Below are positions 8,059 to 15,349 of a DNA stretch of 17,902 nt, piece after piece. Source of the DNA: Rhodobacterales bacterium (lineage in GTDB: Bacteria > Pseudomonadota > Alphaproteobacteria > Rhodobacterales > Rhodobacteraceae); contig JANXPK010000693.1 in NCBI GenBank assembly GCA_025357355.1, positions 1 through 17,902 of the forward strand, given 5' to 3'. How positions within the stretch are numbered: the stretch's first letter is position 1; each line of letters opens with the position of its first letter. The notes under the pieces are model-generated. The model ran no database searches. It had not been told where the DNA came from and was given only the letters and a program-made list of their open reading frames with translations. Both the position numbers and the translations under genes were made by a program.

Positions 8059-9224
8059 TCGCGGGCAACTTGCGCCATCTGCGGGTGTTTCTGGCAGTGG
8101 CGGATACCAGCTCGCTGACCCGCGCGGCCGAGGCGGCCCGCGTTACCCAGCCCGCGGTGACGCAGGCGCTTGCCAAGCTTGAGGCGCTCGCCGGACTGCC
8201 GCTGTTTCGCCGCACGCCGCAGGGGGTTTTCACCACCCAAGCCGGAGGGGTTCTGCGCGCCCGTGTCGACCGGGCGCTTGCGATGCTGGATCAGGGCTTT
8301 GCTGAAATGGCGCCGCGCCTGTCGCTGACGGCCACGCGGGCGCAACTGACGGCGCTGGTGGCCGTGGTCGAGACGCAGAACTTTTCGCTGGCGGCCCGCC
8401 GGCTTGGCGTCTCGCAGCCCACAACCCACCGCGCCGTGACCGAGTTGGAGCGCGAGGCGGGCCGACCGCTGTTTCAGCGCACCGCCCACGGCGTGGTGGC
8501 CGTCCGTGCCAGTGCGACCCTTGCGCTGGCGGTGCGGCTGGCCTTTGCCGAACTGGATCAGGCGGCCGCCGAATTGGCTGAACTGGCGGGCGGCGAGGGG
8601 GGGCAGATTGTGGTGGGCGCCATGCCCCTGTCGCGCGCCTTTGTCCTGCCGCAGGCGCTGATCCGCTTTCGCGCCCTGCGGCCCCGCGTGCCCGTCCGGG
8701 TGCTGGAGGGCAGTTATGACGAATTGCTGACCGGCCTGCGACGGGGCGAGATTGACCTGTTGATCGGCGCTTTGCGCGACCCGCTGCCGATTGCCGATAT
8801 CAGGCAAGAGCGGCTGTTCGACGACACGCTTGTTTTGCTTGCGGGTGCGGGGCATGCGCTGCTGGGCCGCCCGGTCAGCTTGCCGGCGCTGATGGCCCAC
8901 CCTTGGGCGGTGCCGCGTCAAGGCACGCCGTCGCGCGCCCAATTCGACGCCATGTTCGCGGATGCGGGGCTTCAGCCGCCGCAGGGTTTGACCGAAACGG
9001 GATCGGTCATCCTGATGCGTGAAATGCTGGCCGACAGGGATCATCTGGCCTGCATCAGCCGCGCACAGGCCAGCGGCGAACTGGCGCGCGGGCTGGTGCA
9101 TGTTCTGGACTTTACCGTGCCCGGTGCGGCGCGTCCCATCGGCCTGACCCTGCGCCAAGACTGGCGCCCCACCCCCGCGCAACAGGCGCTGTTGTCTGCC
9201 ATCCGGGCCGAGACCGGCGCCTGA
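8055..9224 (+). CDS. LysR-family regulator with two tandem HTH domains
   Basis: A 389-residue LysR-type regulator, about 90 residues longer than usual. Two HTH_1 domains stand in tandem. The first (about residues 6-65) has the VFLAVADTSSLTRAA helix, VTQPAVTQALAKLE and LFRRTPQGV. The second (about 96-152) has LVAVVETQNFSLAARRLGVSQPTTHRAVTELE and LFQRTAHGV. A LysR substrate-binding domain follows from about residue 180. The start is GTG at 8055, overlapping the upstream stop as GTGA; it leaves only a short leader before the first HTH. Its position beside a divergent operon suggests it senses an aromatic acid or ring-cleavage product and controls the flanking genes. Confidence 0.9.
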   Translation: MIAGNLRHLRVFLAVADTSSLTRAAEAARVTQPAVTQALAKLEALAGLPLFRRTPQGVFTTQAGGVLRARVDRALAMLDQGFAEMAPRLSLTATRAQLTALVAVVETQNFSLAARRLGVSQPTTHRAVTELEREAGRPLFQRTAHGVVAVRASATLALAVRLAFAELDQAAAELAELAGGEGGQIVVGAMPLSRAFVLPQALIRFRALRPRVPVRVLEGSYDELLTGLRRGEIDLLIGALRDPLPIADIRQERLFDDTLVLLAGAGHALLGRPVSLPALMAHPWAVPRQGTPSRAQFDAMFADAGLQPPQGLTETGSVILMREMLADRDHLACISRAQASGELARGLVHVLDFTVPGAARPIGLTLRQDWRPTPAQQALLSAIRAETGA

Positions 9225-9238
9225 CGCGATAGCCCCAA

Positions 9239-9294
9239 CTTATCCCGGCAACCGCGCTTCCAATTTGTCACGCGGCGGTTTGGCCGTGGATAAG
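9239..9294. repeat. Imperfect inverted repeat between regulator and esterase operon
   Basis: The arms CTTATCC (9239-9245) and GGATAAG (9288-9294) are perfect reverse complements. Inside them CCGCG (9252-9256) pairs with CGCGG (9271-9275). There is no T-run, so it does not look like an intrinsic terminator. The right arm coincides with the proposed -10 region, which fits an operator or is chance. Confidence 0.4.
9265..9294 (+). promoter_or_regulatory. Candidate sigma-70-type promoter of the esterase-importer operon
   Basis: TTGTCA at 9265-9270 matches the -35 consensus at five of six bases. It is followed after 18 nt by GATAAG at 9289-9294, matching the -10 consensus at four of six. It lies 36 bp upstream of the esterase start in the 105-bp gap after the LysR gene. 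The assignment is by eye only; readthrough from the regulator gene is the alternative. Confidence 0.35.
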
Positions 9295-9329
9295 CAGACC
9301 CAGGATCCGGTTTGTGCAGGGGGGAAGAA

Positions 9330-10142
9330 ATGCGCGCCAAGGTCACTGATATGCGCTATGCCAAAGGGTCGGAACGTCACGTTCTGGACCTGATGCTGCC
9401 CGATGCGCCCCATCCGCCGCTGGTCGTCTATATCCACGGCGGCGCCTTTCTGATGGGTGGCAAGGGGGATGGTGCGCGCGAACGCGAGGCCCTGCTGCAG
9501 GCGGGCTTTGCCGTGGCTTCGGTCAATTATCGTTTGACCGACAGCGCCATCTGGCCCGCGCAACTGGACGACCTAAAAGCCGCCCTCGCCTTTCTGCGCG
9601 CAAACGCTGCGACGCTTGGGTTTGACGCCAGCCGGATCGCCAGCTTTGGCCCCTCGGCGGGCGGGCATCTGTCAGCCTCGATTGGGATTGCGCTGGCGGG
9701 GGATGCGGCGACGCGGCTTGCGGCCAGCGTGATCTGGTTCCCGCCGGTCGATTTTCCGACGATGGATGATGACATCGCAGCCACCGCGATCGAACGGGCC
9801 ACGGGCCGCAACGATGGCCCCAACAGCCCCGAAAGCCGCCTGATCGGGGCAACCGTGGCCCAGAACCCCGACCTGGCCCGTGCCGCAGGCCCCATCGCCC
9901 GGCTGGCCGAACTGCCACCGGGCGCGCCCTTGCCGGCCATGTTGATCATGCATGGCGCGCTTGACCCCTTTATCGCAGCCAACCAGTCGCGCCGCCTGCA
10001 TGCCGCAGTGGCCGCCCATGGCACCTGTCCCGATCTGCGGCTTGAGATCCTGGCGCTGGGCACCCACGGCGGCGGCAGCTTCGAGGCGCCCCGGACCTTG
10101 GCCCGCGTCACGGATTTTCTTGCGACATCCTTTGCCCGTTAA
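9330..10142 (+). CDS. Cytoplasmic alpha/beta-hydrolase esterase
   Basis: A 270-residue alpha/beta hydrolase of the carboxylesterase/HSL-like group. The oxyanion-hole motif HGGAF is at residues 36-40, the nucleophile Ser109 lies in GPSAG (107-111), the acid Asp212 in HGALDPF, and His246 in GTHGGG. No signal peptide is visible, so it should act in the cytosol. The ATG at 9330 has a strong AGGGGGGAAG ribosome site immediately upstream. It is the first gene of an operon with a ribose-type ABC importer (13 nt to the permease start), suggesting that it hydrolyses an imported ester or lactone. It would complement the secreted tannase of the opposite operon. The substrate is unknown. Confidence 0.85.
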   Translation: MRAKVTDMRYAKGSERHVLDLMLPDAPHPPLVVYIHGGAFLMGGKGDGAREREALLQAGFAVASVNYRLTDSAIWPAQLDDLKAALAFLRANAATLGFDASRIASFGPSAGGHLSASIGIALAGDAATRLAASVIWFPPVDFPTMDDDIAATAIERATGRNDGPNSPESRLIGATVAQNPDLARAAGPIARLAELPPGAPLPAMLIMHGALDPFIAANQSRRLHAAVAAHGTCPDLRLEILALGTHGGGSFEAPRTLARVTDFLATSFAR

Positions 10143-10155
10143 GCCCGGAGTTCCC

Positions 10156-11154
10156 ATGACCGACGTGCCCCAAGACCTTGCCGCCGCCCAGCGGACCACC
10201 CTGCGCAAGATCGTCTCGGCGGATTGGACAAGCGCTGTCCTGGCGCTGGTGGCGGTTCTGGCGGTGGTGGGGGTCGTGCATCCCAACTTTCTGGCGGCGG
10301 GCCAACTGGTCAACGTGCTGCAAAGTTCTGTTTATGCCGCACTGATCGCCATGGGGCTGGTCTTTCTGATCCCGCAGAACGAGATCGATTTGTCGGTCGG
10401 CGGCAATTACGTCCTGACCGGGATCGTCGCGGCGCTGATGATGCGGGCGGGGATGGCCCCCATCCTCGCCATCGGGCTGGCGCTGTGCCTGTCGATGGGC
10501 ATCGGGCTGTTGAACGCGCTGACCAGCCAGGTGATCGGCATCCCCTCGTTGATCGGCACCCTGGCGATGAGCTGGATGCTGCGCGGTCTTGCGCTGGCGC
10601 TGTCCAGTGGCACGCAGGTCACCGGCGTGCCACTGGACGATCCGATCATCAGCTATCTGGGGGGCGGCAGGGTTCTGGGCCTGCCGGTGTCGGTTCTGCT
10701 GATGCTGGGGCTGGGCGTCGTGCTGGCGCTGGTCATGCACAAGACTCCGCTTGGTTACCGCATCCGCGAAATCGGCTCGAACCCCGATGCGGCTGCGTTT
10801 TCCGGCATCCCGATCAAGGCGACGCGGACCTTGGGCTTTGTTCTGGCCGCGCTGATGGCCGGGCTGTCGGGCATCGTGGCGCTGGCCTTCTTTACGGTGG
10901 GCGATCCGCAATCGGGCGGCGGGATCGAGCTTTTCGCCGTCGCTGGTGCGGTCATCGGCGGCACCCCGCTGGCGGGTGGCAAGGCCACGGTCTTTGGCGC
11001 GCTGGTGGGGTCTGTCCTGCTGACGGCGGTGGCCATCGGTCTGGTCTATTTCCAGATCCCCGCAACCTGGGCGCAGTTCGCGACCGGGGCGGTGATCTTG
11101 GGCGCCGTGTCGGTCGATGGGCTGGTGCAGCGGCAAAAGCGGTTCAGGAAATAG
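10156..11154 (+). CDS. Ribose-type ABC importer permease (BPD_transp_2 family)
   Basis: A 332-residue membrane protein of the RbsC/XylH permease family, with about nine or ten hydrophobic segments. Family marks include PQNEIDLSVGGNYVLTG (the usual GGIDLSVGS region) and, in the cytoplasmic ATPase-contact loop, GYRIREIGSNPDAAAFSGIPI. The start ATG at 10156 has GGAG a few bases upstream. It is the only permease in the operon and probably forms a homodimer. Together with the following binding protein and double ATPase it makes a complete importer for a carbohydrate-like solute. Confidence 0.93.
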   Translation: MTDVPQDLAAAQRTTLRKIVSADWTSAVLALVAVLAVVGVVHPNFLAAGQLVNVLQSSVYAALIAMGLVFLIPQNEIDLSVGGNYVLTGIVAALMMRAGMAPILAIGLALCLSMGIGLLNALTSQVIGIPSLIGTLAMSWMLRGLALALSSGTQVTGVPLDDPIISYLGGGRVLGLPVSVLLMLGLGVVLALVMHKTPLGYRIREIGSNPDAAAFSGIPIKATRTLGFVLAALMAGLSGIVALAFFTVGDPQSGGGIELFAVAGAVIGGTPLAGGKATVFGALVGSVLLTAVAIGLVYFQIPATWAQFATGAVILGAVSVDGLVQRQKRFRK

Positions 11155-11201
11155 CGGCCAAGCCAATCACGGACTGGCCAAGAATAATCAGGGAGGACGA
11201 C

Positions 11202-12263
11202 ATGACGATACGACTTTCGCGGCGCAGTCTGATGCAGGGCAGCGTGGCCCTTGTGGCCCTGGCGCCGCTGCGCGGTTGGGCCGAGGACAAGCCGCTGGAA
11301 CTGGGCTTTGTCTATTGGGAAACCAAGACCGACGCCTTCGTTCAAATGGCCCATGGCGGCGAGGCGGTGGCAGTCCTTGACCCCCGCGTTCACGTCAAGA
11401 CCGCAGCCCCAGACAGCGGCGATCCGCAAAAGCAGGTGGCGCTGTTCGGCCCCATCGCCCAGACCCAGACCGACGGCATCGTGTTGCAAAGCCTGGCCTC
11501 TGGCCCGCTGACCCGCCCGGTGATGGATGCCATCGCGGCCGGCATCCCCGTGGTGGCCATCGACGCGCCGCCGCCCGCAGGCTCGGGCGTGGGTCTGTTC
11601 ATCACTGCCGACAACATCGGTCTTGGCGCACAACTGGCCGAAAAGGTGCTGGCCATGGTGCCCGCCGATGCCAAGGGTTCGGTGATCATCGGCAACACCG
11701 GGGTCGGTGTGCCGCCGTTGGACATGCGCGTGCAGGGCATGGTCAAGCGCATTGGCGAGTTGCGCCCCGACCTGAAGATCGTGGGGCCGGTGGCGACCAA
11801 CGGCATCTCGACCAGTTCGGCCGAGGTCTTTGCCGCCTGGGATGGCCTGCTGAGCGCCAATCCCGATGCGGTGGCGGTTCTGGCGCCCTCGGCTGCGGAC
11901 GCGACGGCCTGGGGGCTGTTGGGGTCGCGCAAGGGCTTCAACCTGCCTGCCGGCGGCTTTGACCTTGAGGCGGGGAACCTGCAGGCGGTCAAGGATGGCC
12001 ATGCGGCCTATATCGTCTCGCCGGGCCATTGGCTGGCGGGCTATATCGCGACGCGCGCGCTGGCCAATGCGCGGCTGACCGGAGAGCCCCTGATCCAGGG
12101 GCTGTTGCTGGTGCCGGGCGAGTTCGTGACCAAGGACAATGTCGATGCGGTGATCGCGCGTCAAAGCAGCCCTGAAAGCGTGGCCGCGGCCTTGGCCCCC
12201 CTGGGCGATGACGTGCTGGCCCACCCGCAGGCGCATATCGTCGGACCCTGGCCGCCGAAATGA
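11202..12263 (+). CDS. Periplasmic substrate-binding protein of ribose-type ABC importer
   Basis: A 353-residue protein with a Peripla_BP_4 (ribose-binding) fold. The N-terminus carries a twin-arginine-like signal, SRRSLMQ (residues 6-12), then a hydrophobic stretch and likely cleavage after Ala27 (GWA-ED). Ribose-binding-like features include QTDGIVLQSLA and AIAAGIPVVAIDAPPP. A ribosome site AGGGAGG precedes the ATG. It overlaps the ATPase gene by 4 nt at its end (ATGA). The ligand pocket cannot be read by eye. Tat export would suggest folding before secretion, though Sec export is possible. Confidence 0.9.
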   Translation: MTIRLSRRSLMQGSVALVALAPLRGWAEDKPLELGFVYWETKTDAFVQMAHGGEAVAVLDPRVHVKTAAPDSGDPQKQVALFGPIAQTQTDGIVLQSLASGPLTRPVMDAIAAGIPVVAIDAPPPAGSGVGLFITADNIGLGAQLAEKVLAMVPADAKGSVIIGNTGVGVPPLDMRVQGMVKRIGELRPDLKIVGPVATNGISTSSAEVFAAWDGLLSANPDAVAVLAPSAADATAWGLLGSRKGFNLPAGGFDLEAGNLQAVKDGHAAYIVSPGHWLAGYIATRALANARLTGEPLIQGLLLVPGEFVTKDNVDAVIARQSSPESVAAALAPLGDDVLAHPQAHIVGPWPPK

Positions 12264-13753
12264 ACAGCCCGATGATAGCCTTGCAGGCGCAGGGTATCGC
12301 CAAATCCTATGGCGGGGTCGTGGCGCTGAAAGGGGTGGACTTTGCGGTCCGCCCCGGCTCGGTTCACGCGCTTCTGGGCGAAAACGGCGCGGGCAAATCC
12401 ACCCTCGTCAAGATCATGACCGGCGCCGTGCGCCCCGACAGCGGCAGTTTGCAGATGTCGGGCCGCGCGGTCAGCTTTCGTTCGACCGCCGAGGCGGTGC
12501 GCGGCGGTGTCGCCATCGTGGCGCAAGAGTTGAGCCTGTTTCCCCGGCTGGATATCCTGGACAACCTGTTTCCGATGCGCGAACCCCGCATCGGCCCCTT
12601 CATCGACCGGCGCAAGATGCGCGCCCTGGCCCTGCCGATCCTGGCCGAACTGGGGGTGGAGCGTGCGCCTGAAACCCCGGTGGCCGATCTGACGCTGGCC
12701 GAACGGCAGTTGGTGGAAATCGCCAAGGCGCTGATCGTGCAGCCACGGGTGCTGCTGCTGGACGAGCCTACCTCGGCGCTGGAGGCTGGGGCATCGGCGC
12801 GGCTGCTGAAGATCCTTTCCATCCTGCGCGACCGGCAGGTCGGCGTGGTCTTTGTCAGCCATATCCTGCAAGAGGTGATGGAGTTGTGCGACACCGTCAC
12901 CATCCTGCGCGATGGCGGGGTGATCATGGCGGGCGCGGATGTGGCGGGCCTGTCGATGGGCGATCTGGTCGGCGCCATGATGGGCGAAAAGGCCCGGCGG
13001 CAGCCGCGCGGCCCCGCGCCGAAACTGCCGGGGCAGGGGCTGCAGATTTCGGACCTGACCGCGCCCGGCTTGCATGGCGTCAGTCTGACCGTCGCCCGGG
13101 GCGAAGTCGTGGGGCTGGCCGGTCTGGCAGGATCGGGGCCCGAGGCGGTGCTGTCGGCGGTGGCGGGTCTGGGGCCGGTTTCCTCGGGGCAGGTGACCCT
13201 GCCCAGCGGGGCGGGGCGGCCTGCCGATCTGCGCCGGGCCATCGCGGCCGGCGTGGCCTATGTCTCAGGCGATCGGCGCAAATTGGGGTTGATGCTGGAA
13301 AAGCCGATCTGGGAGAATATCGTCCAGGTCCGTTCGATCGGCATGGCGCGGGATGGCGCGGTGCTCTCCACCGCCGCCCTGCGACAGCGCGCGGCGGCGC
13401 TGGCCACGCGGGTGGGGGTCAAGACGCAGTCGGTCGATGCGCCGGCAGGGTCGCTGTCGGGGGGCAATCAGCAAAAGGTCGTGCTGGCCAAATGGCTGGA
13501 CTGCGACCCCTCGCTTTTGCTGCTGGACGATCCGACGCGGGGCGTTGACGTGGGCGCGCGCGAGGAGATCAACCAGCTTCTGCGCCGGGTTGCCGCCGGG
13601 GGCGCGGTTGTTCTGTATCTGTCGACCGATCTGGAGGAACTGGTGGCGGGGTGCGACCGGGTGCTGGTCTTTCATCGCGGGAAAATCTGCGCCGAACTGG
13701 CGGGTGAGGGTCTGACGGCGCAAAACTTGTCGCATCGGATGAATGGCGGTTAG
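12260..13753 (+). CDS. Ribose-type ABC importer ATPase with two nucleotide-binding domains
   Basis: A 497-residue fused ATPase of the RbsA/XylG/MglA type. The first domain has Walker A GENGAGKST (residues 40-48), signature LTLAERQLVEIAKAL and Walker B VLLLDEPTSALE. The second has the typical degenerate Walker A GLAGSGPEAVLS, the intact signature LSGGNQQKVVLAKWL and Walker B LLLLDDPTRGVDVGA. Length and asymmetry are normal for this family. It is the last intact gene of the importer operon; directly after it the sequence decays into pseudogene fragments. No terminator hairpin with a T-run is seen downstream. Confidence 0.95.
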   Translation: MNSPMIALQAQGIAKSYGGVVALKGVDFAVRPGSVHALLGENGAGKSTLVKIMTGAVRPDSGSLQMSGRAVSFRSTAEAVRGGVAIVAQELSLFPRLDILDNLFPMREPRIGPFIDRRKMRALALPILAELGVERAPETPVADLTLAERQLVEIAKALIVQPRVLLLDEPTSALEAGASARLLKILSILRDRQVGVVFVSHILQEVMELCDTVTILRDGGVIMAGADVAGLSMGDLVGAMMGEKARRQPRGPAPKLPGQGLQISDLTAPGLHGVSLTVARGEVVGLAGLAGSGPEAVLSAVAGLGPVSSGQVTLPSGAGRPADLRRAIAAGVAYVSGDRRKLGLMLEKPIWENIVQVRSIGMARDGAVLSTAALRQRAAALATRVGVKTQSVDAPAGSLSGGNQQKVVLAKWLDCDPSLLLLDDPTRGVDVGAREEINQLLRRVAAGGAVVLYLSTDLEELVAGCDRVLVFHRGKICAELAGEGLTAQNLSHRMNGG

Positions 13754-13774
13754 GCGTGACCCGCGACGCAATCC

Positions 13775-13981
13775 TTAAGATGCGGCAGGCGATGCGGCCG
13801 CCAGCCGATTCTTCTCCGAGGGTGATACCCCGACGAGCAGGACATGGTTCGCGCCGACCCACTGGTCCCGCGCAAATTGCTGCGTGCCGAACGGATTGTC
13901 CGAGTTCCAGACGACCCGGTCCCAACCAAGACCCGCAATTTCAGGCACTTTGGGTTTCCAATGCCACTTTGATGGCCTGAA
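13775..13981 (-). pseudogene. C-terminal remnant of an amidohydrolase-2-like protein
   Basis: Reading the minus strand between an in-frame stop at 13982-13984 and another at 13775-13777 gives 68 residues with the core GLGWDRVVWNSDNPFG. This resembles the late beta-strand and loop of amidohydrolase_2 TIM barrels (typically DRVVWGSDWP). Near the end, ACRILRIASRV continues in a different frame (around 13760-13800), matching the usual family tail NAxRIL, so a frameshift lies near 13790. Everything N-terminal is lost. The relationship is by pattern, not by search. It lies tail to tail with the importer ATPase. Amidohydrolases of this family include lower-pathway enzymes of aromatic catabolism, so it might once have belonged to the island. 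Confidence 0.5.
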
Positions 13982-14010
13982 TTACCCCTCAAGTTGCGGT
14001 CGCTCTGCCA

Positions 14011-14319
14011 CTGAATTCCGAGGTATACGGCCGTCAGACCGACGCAACTGCAACGATCGCCGTCACCGCCCCATAATTCCATGAAGGTTCCATCGCCACC
14101 GCAGCGCAGGTGCTGGACGACTTTGCCAATGGCGGGCACTTTCCGGACGTGGTGCAGGAGGACTCGCTGGTGGGCGGGTCCCGTTTGAACCCGCAAGAAG
14201 AAGCTGACCTCATCGCCTCTCGGGAAAGCCTCGCGGGCCAGACCTTCCTGCCCGATCCCGACTTCTCTGACCCATGGCCCAAGGAGCATCCTGCCGTGGC
14301 ACATCGCTTGATGCCCTGA
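14011..14319 (+). pseudogene. C-terminal remnant of a MauG/cytochrome c peroxidase family protein
   Basis: The plus frame reads ATIAVTAP, then a TAA stop, then FHEGSIATAAQVLDDFANGG and later LNPQEEADLIASRESLAGQ before a final stop. This matches the C-terminus of di-heme cytochrome c peroxidases and MauG-like proteins, where NVAVTAPYMHDGSIATLEEV and LxxxEKADLIAFLRSLT are usual. The TAA stands where Tyr is expected, so a nonsense mutation interrupts it. The heme-binding CxxCH parts are absent upstream. The frame before about 14011 has no recognisable sequence and also contains a stop. It is therefore a dead fragment, probably left by an insertion or deletion event. Confidence 0.6.
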
Positions 14320-14487
14320 CCCATCTCCATTCCGATCCGCCAAGGTGGCCCTACACCGCCCTTGTCTGAAACCCTGCGGAAACCTGGCTAGGTGCTCTCC
14401 GGCAAGGCCTTCCTGTGCGGCCAACCACCATCCCGTCTCAGGAGCGGCCAGACAGAGAAGAACCACCTGCTATCTCGCTGAAACCGG
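14320..14487. other. Short stretch with no recognisable gene
   Basis: No frame here gives protein that I recognise. It probably contains the lost junction between the peroxidase remnant and the IS110 fragment. Confidence 0.4.
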
Positions 14488-15345
14488 GGAAGGTGCCATT
14501 GGCGGACAGCTGTGGCGAATGCCGCAAAGCTGATCGCCATCGTCGAGGATCCCGACAGCGGTCTGCCCGGCGATGCCATCGGGACGCTCACAATCTTGGT
14601 CGGGGCTCTCACCCATCTGGAGACGGAGATCGACAAGCTCGATGCCGAGATCGCCCGCCGCGCCAAGGAGAGCGGGCTTGCCCAGCGGTTGATGACAGTG
14701 CCCGGCATCGGGCCCTTGATCGCCACGGCCATCGCGGTCTTGGCCCCACCGCCCGAGACTTTTCGCAAGGCACGCGACTTTGCAGCTTGGTTGGGTCTGG
14801 TGCCACGCCAGCATTCGTGCGGCGGCAAGCAGCGGCTCGGTGCCACGACGAAGATGGGCGAGCGGTCGCTGCGACGGCTGCTGATCATCGGTGCCTGCAG
14901 CGTCATTATAAAGCGGCACGTCCGTGCCGCGGCCCGGCCGGGCACATGGCTTGGCGGGATGCTGACGCGCAAGCCGCCGATGCTGGTGCGGGTGGCATTG
15001 GCGAACAAGATGGCACGGATCGTCTGGGTATTGATGGCTCGTGGCGGCGTCTACCAGTCTCCGGACGTGGCGGCGCAAGCAGTCGTCGGTCGCGAGTACG
15101 TCGGAGCGGAAGATGGCAAGGAGCAGTTTGGCGCAACGGTCGCGAGACGGGATCAGAGGAACCAGTGCGCAACAGAGTGCCTTCGAGCACGCGGCGTTGA
15201 TTTGGGGCCTGATCCGCGAATACCTTACGGGCCCGCGGCTTGTGAGATGGCCGCATCTGAGGCCGGATACATGTCAGCACCCGACTACGCGCGAAACAGC
15301 TTCGGAAACCCCCTTGCGCAAGGGGCGGTTATACATGTTGTGTAA
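14488..15345 (+). pseudogene. N-terminally truncated IS110-family transposase
   Basis: The plus frame gives the C-terminal half of an IS110/IS1111-group transposase: a coiled-coil-like ETEIDKLDAEIARRAKE, then the Transposase_20 domain with TVPGIGPLIATAIAVL, FAAWLGLVPRQHSCGGKQRLG, TKMGERSLRRLL and ALANKMARIVWVLM. The RuvC-like DEDD N-terminal domain (roughly the first 150-180 residues) is absent; the frame begins after a stop at 14479, with the first alternative start a GTG at 14512. The serine region reads HSCGG where HSSGG is usual. After about 15055 the frame runs on into non-domain sequence before stopping at 15345. It is an inactive relic. Confidence 0.8.
15310..15325. repeat. Perfect 16-bp palindrome near the IS110 3' end
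   Basis: CCCCTTGCGCAAGGGG is a perfect self-complementary 16-mer just before the end of the IS110 frame. IS1111-group elements often carry subterminal inverted repeats near their ends, so it probably marks the right end of that element. It could also form a hairpin in RNA, but no T-run follows. Confidence 0.5.
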
Positions 15346-15349
15346 CTCA

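Noticed and set aside
7854..9182. Long minus-strand open frame opposite the LysR gene
   Set aside because: Composition is His/Arg/Gln-rich without domains, typical of the antisense of a GC-rich gene.
13750..14466. 238-codon minus-strand open frame across the remnant region
   Set aside because: It has no family motif, while two other frames in the same stretch show recognisable protein remnants.
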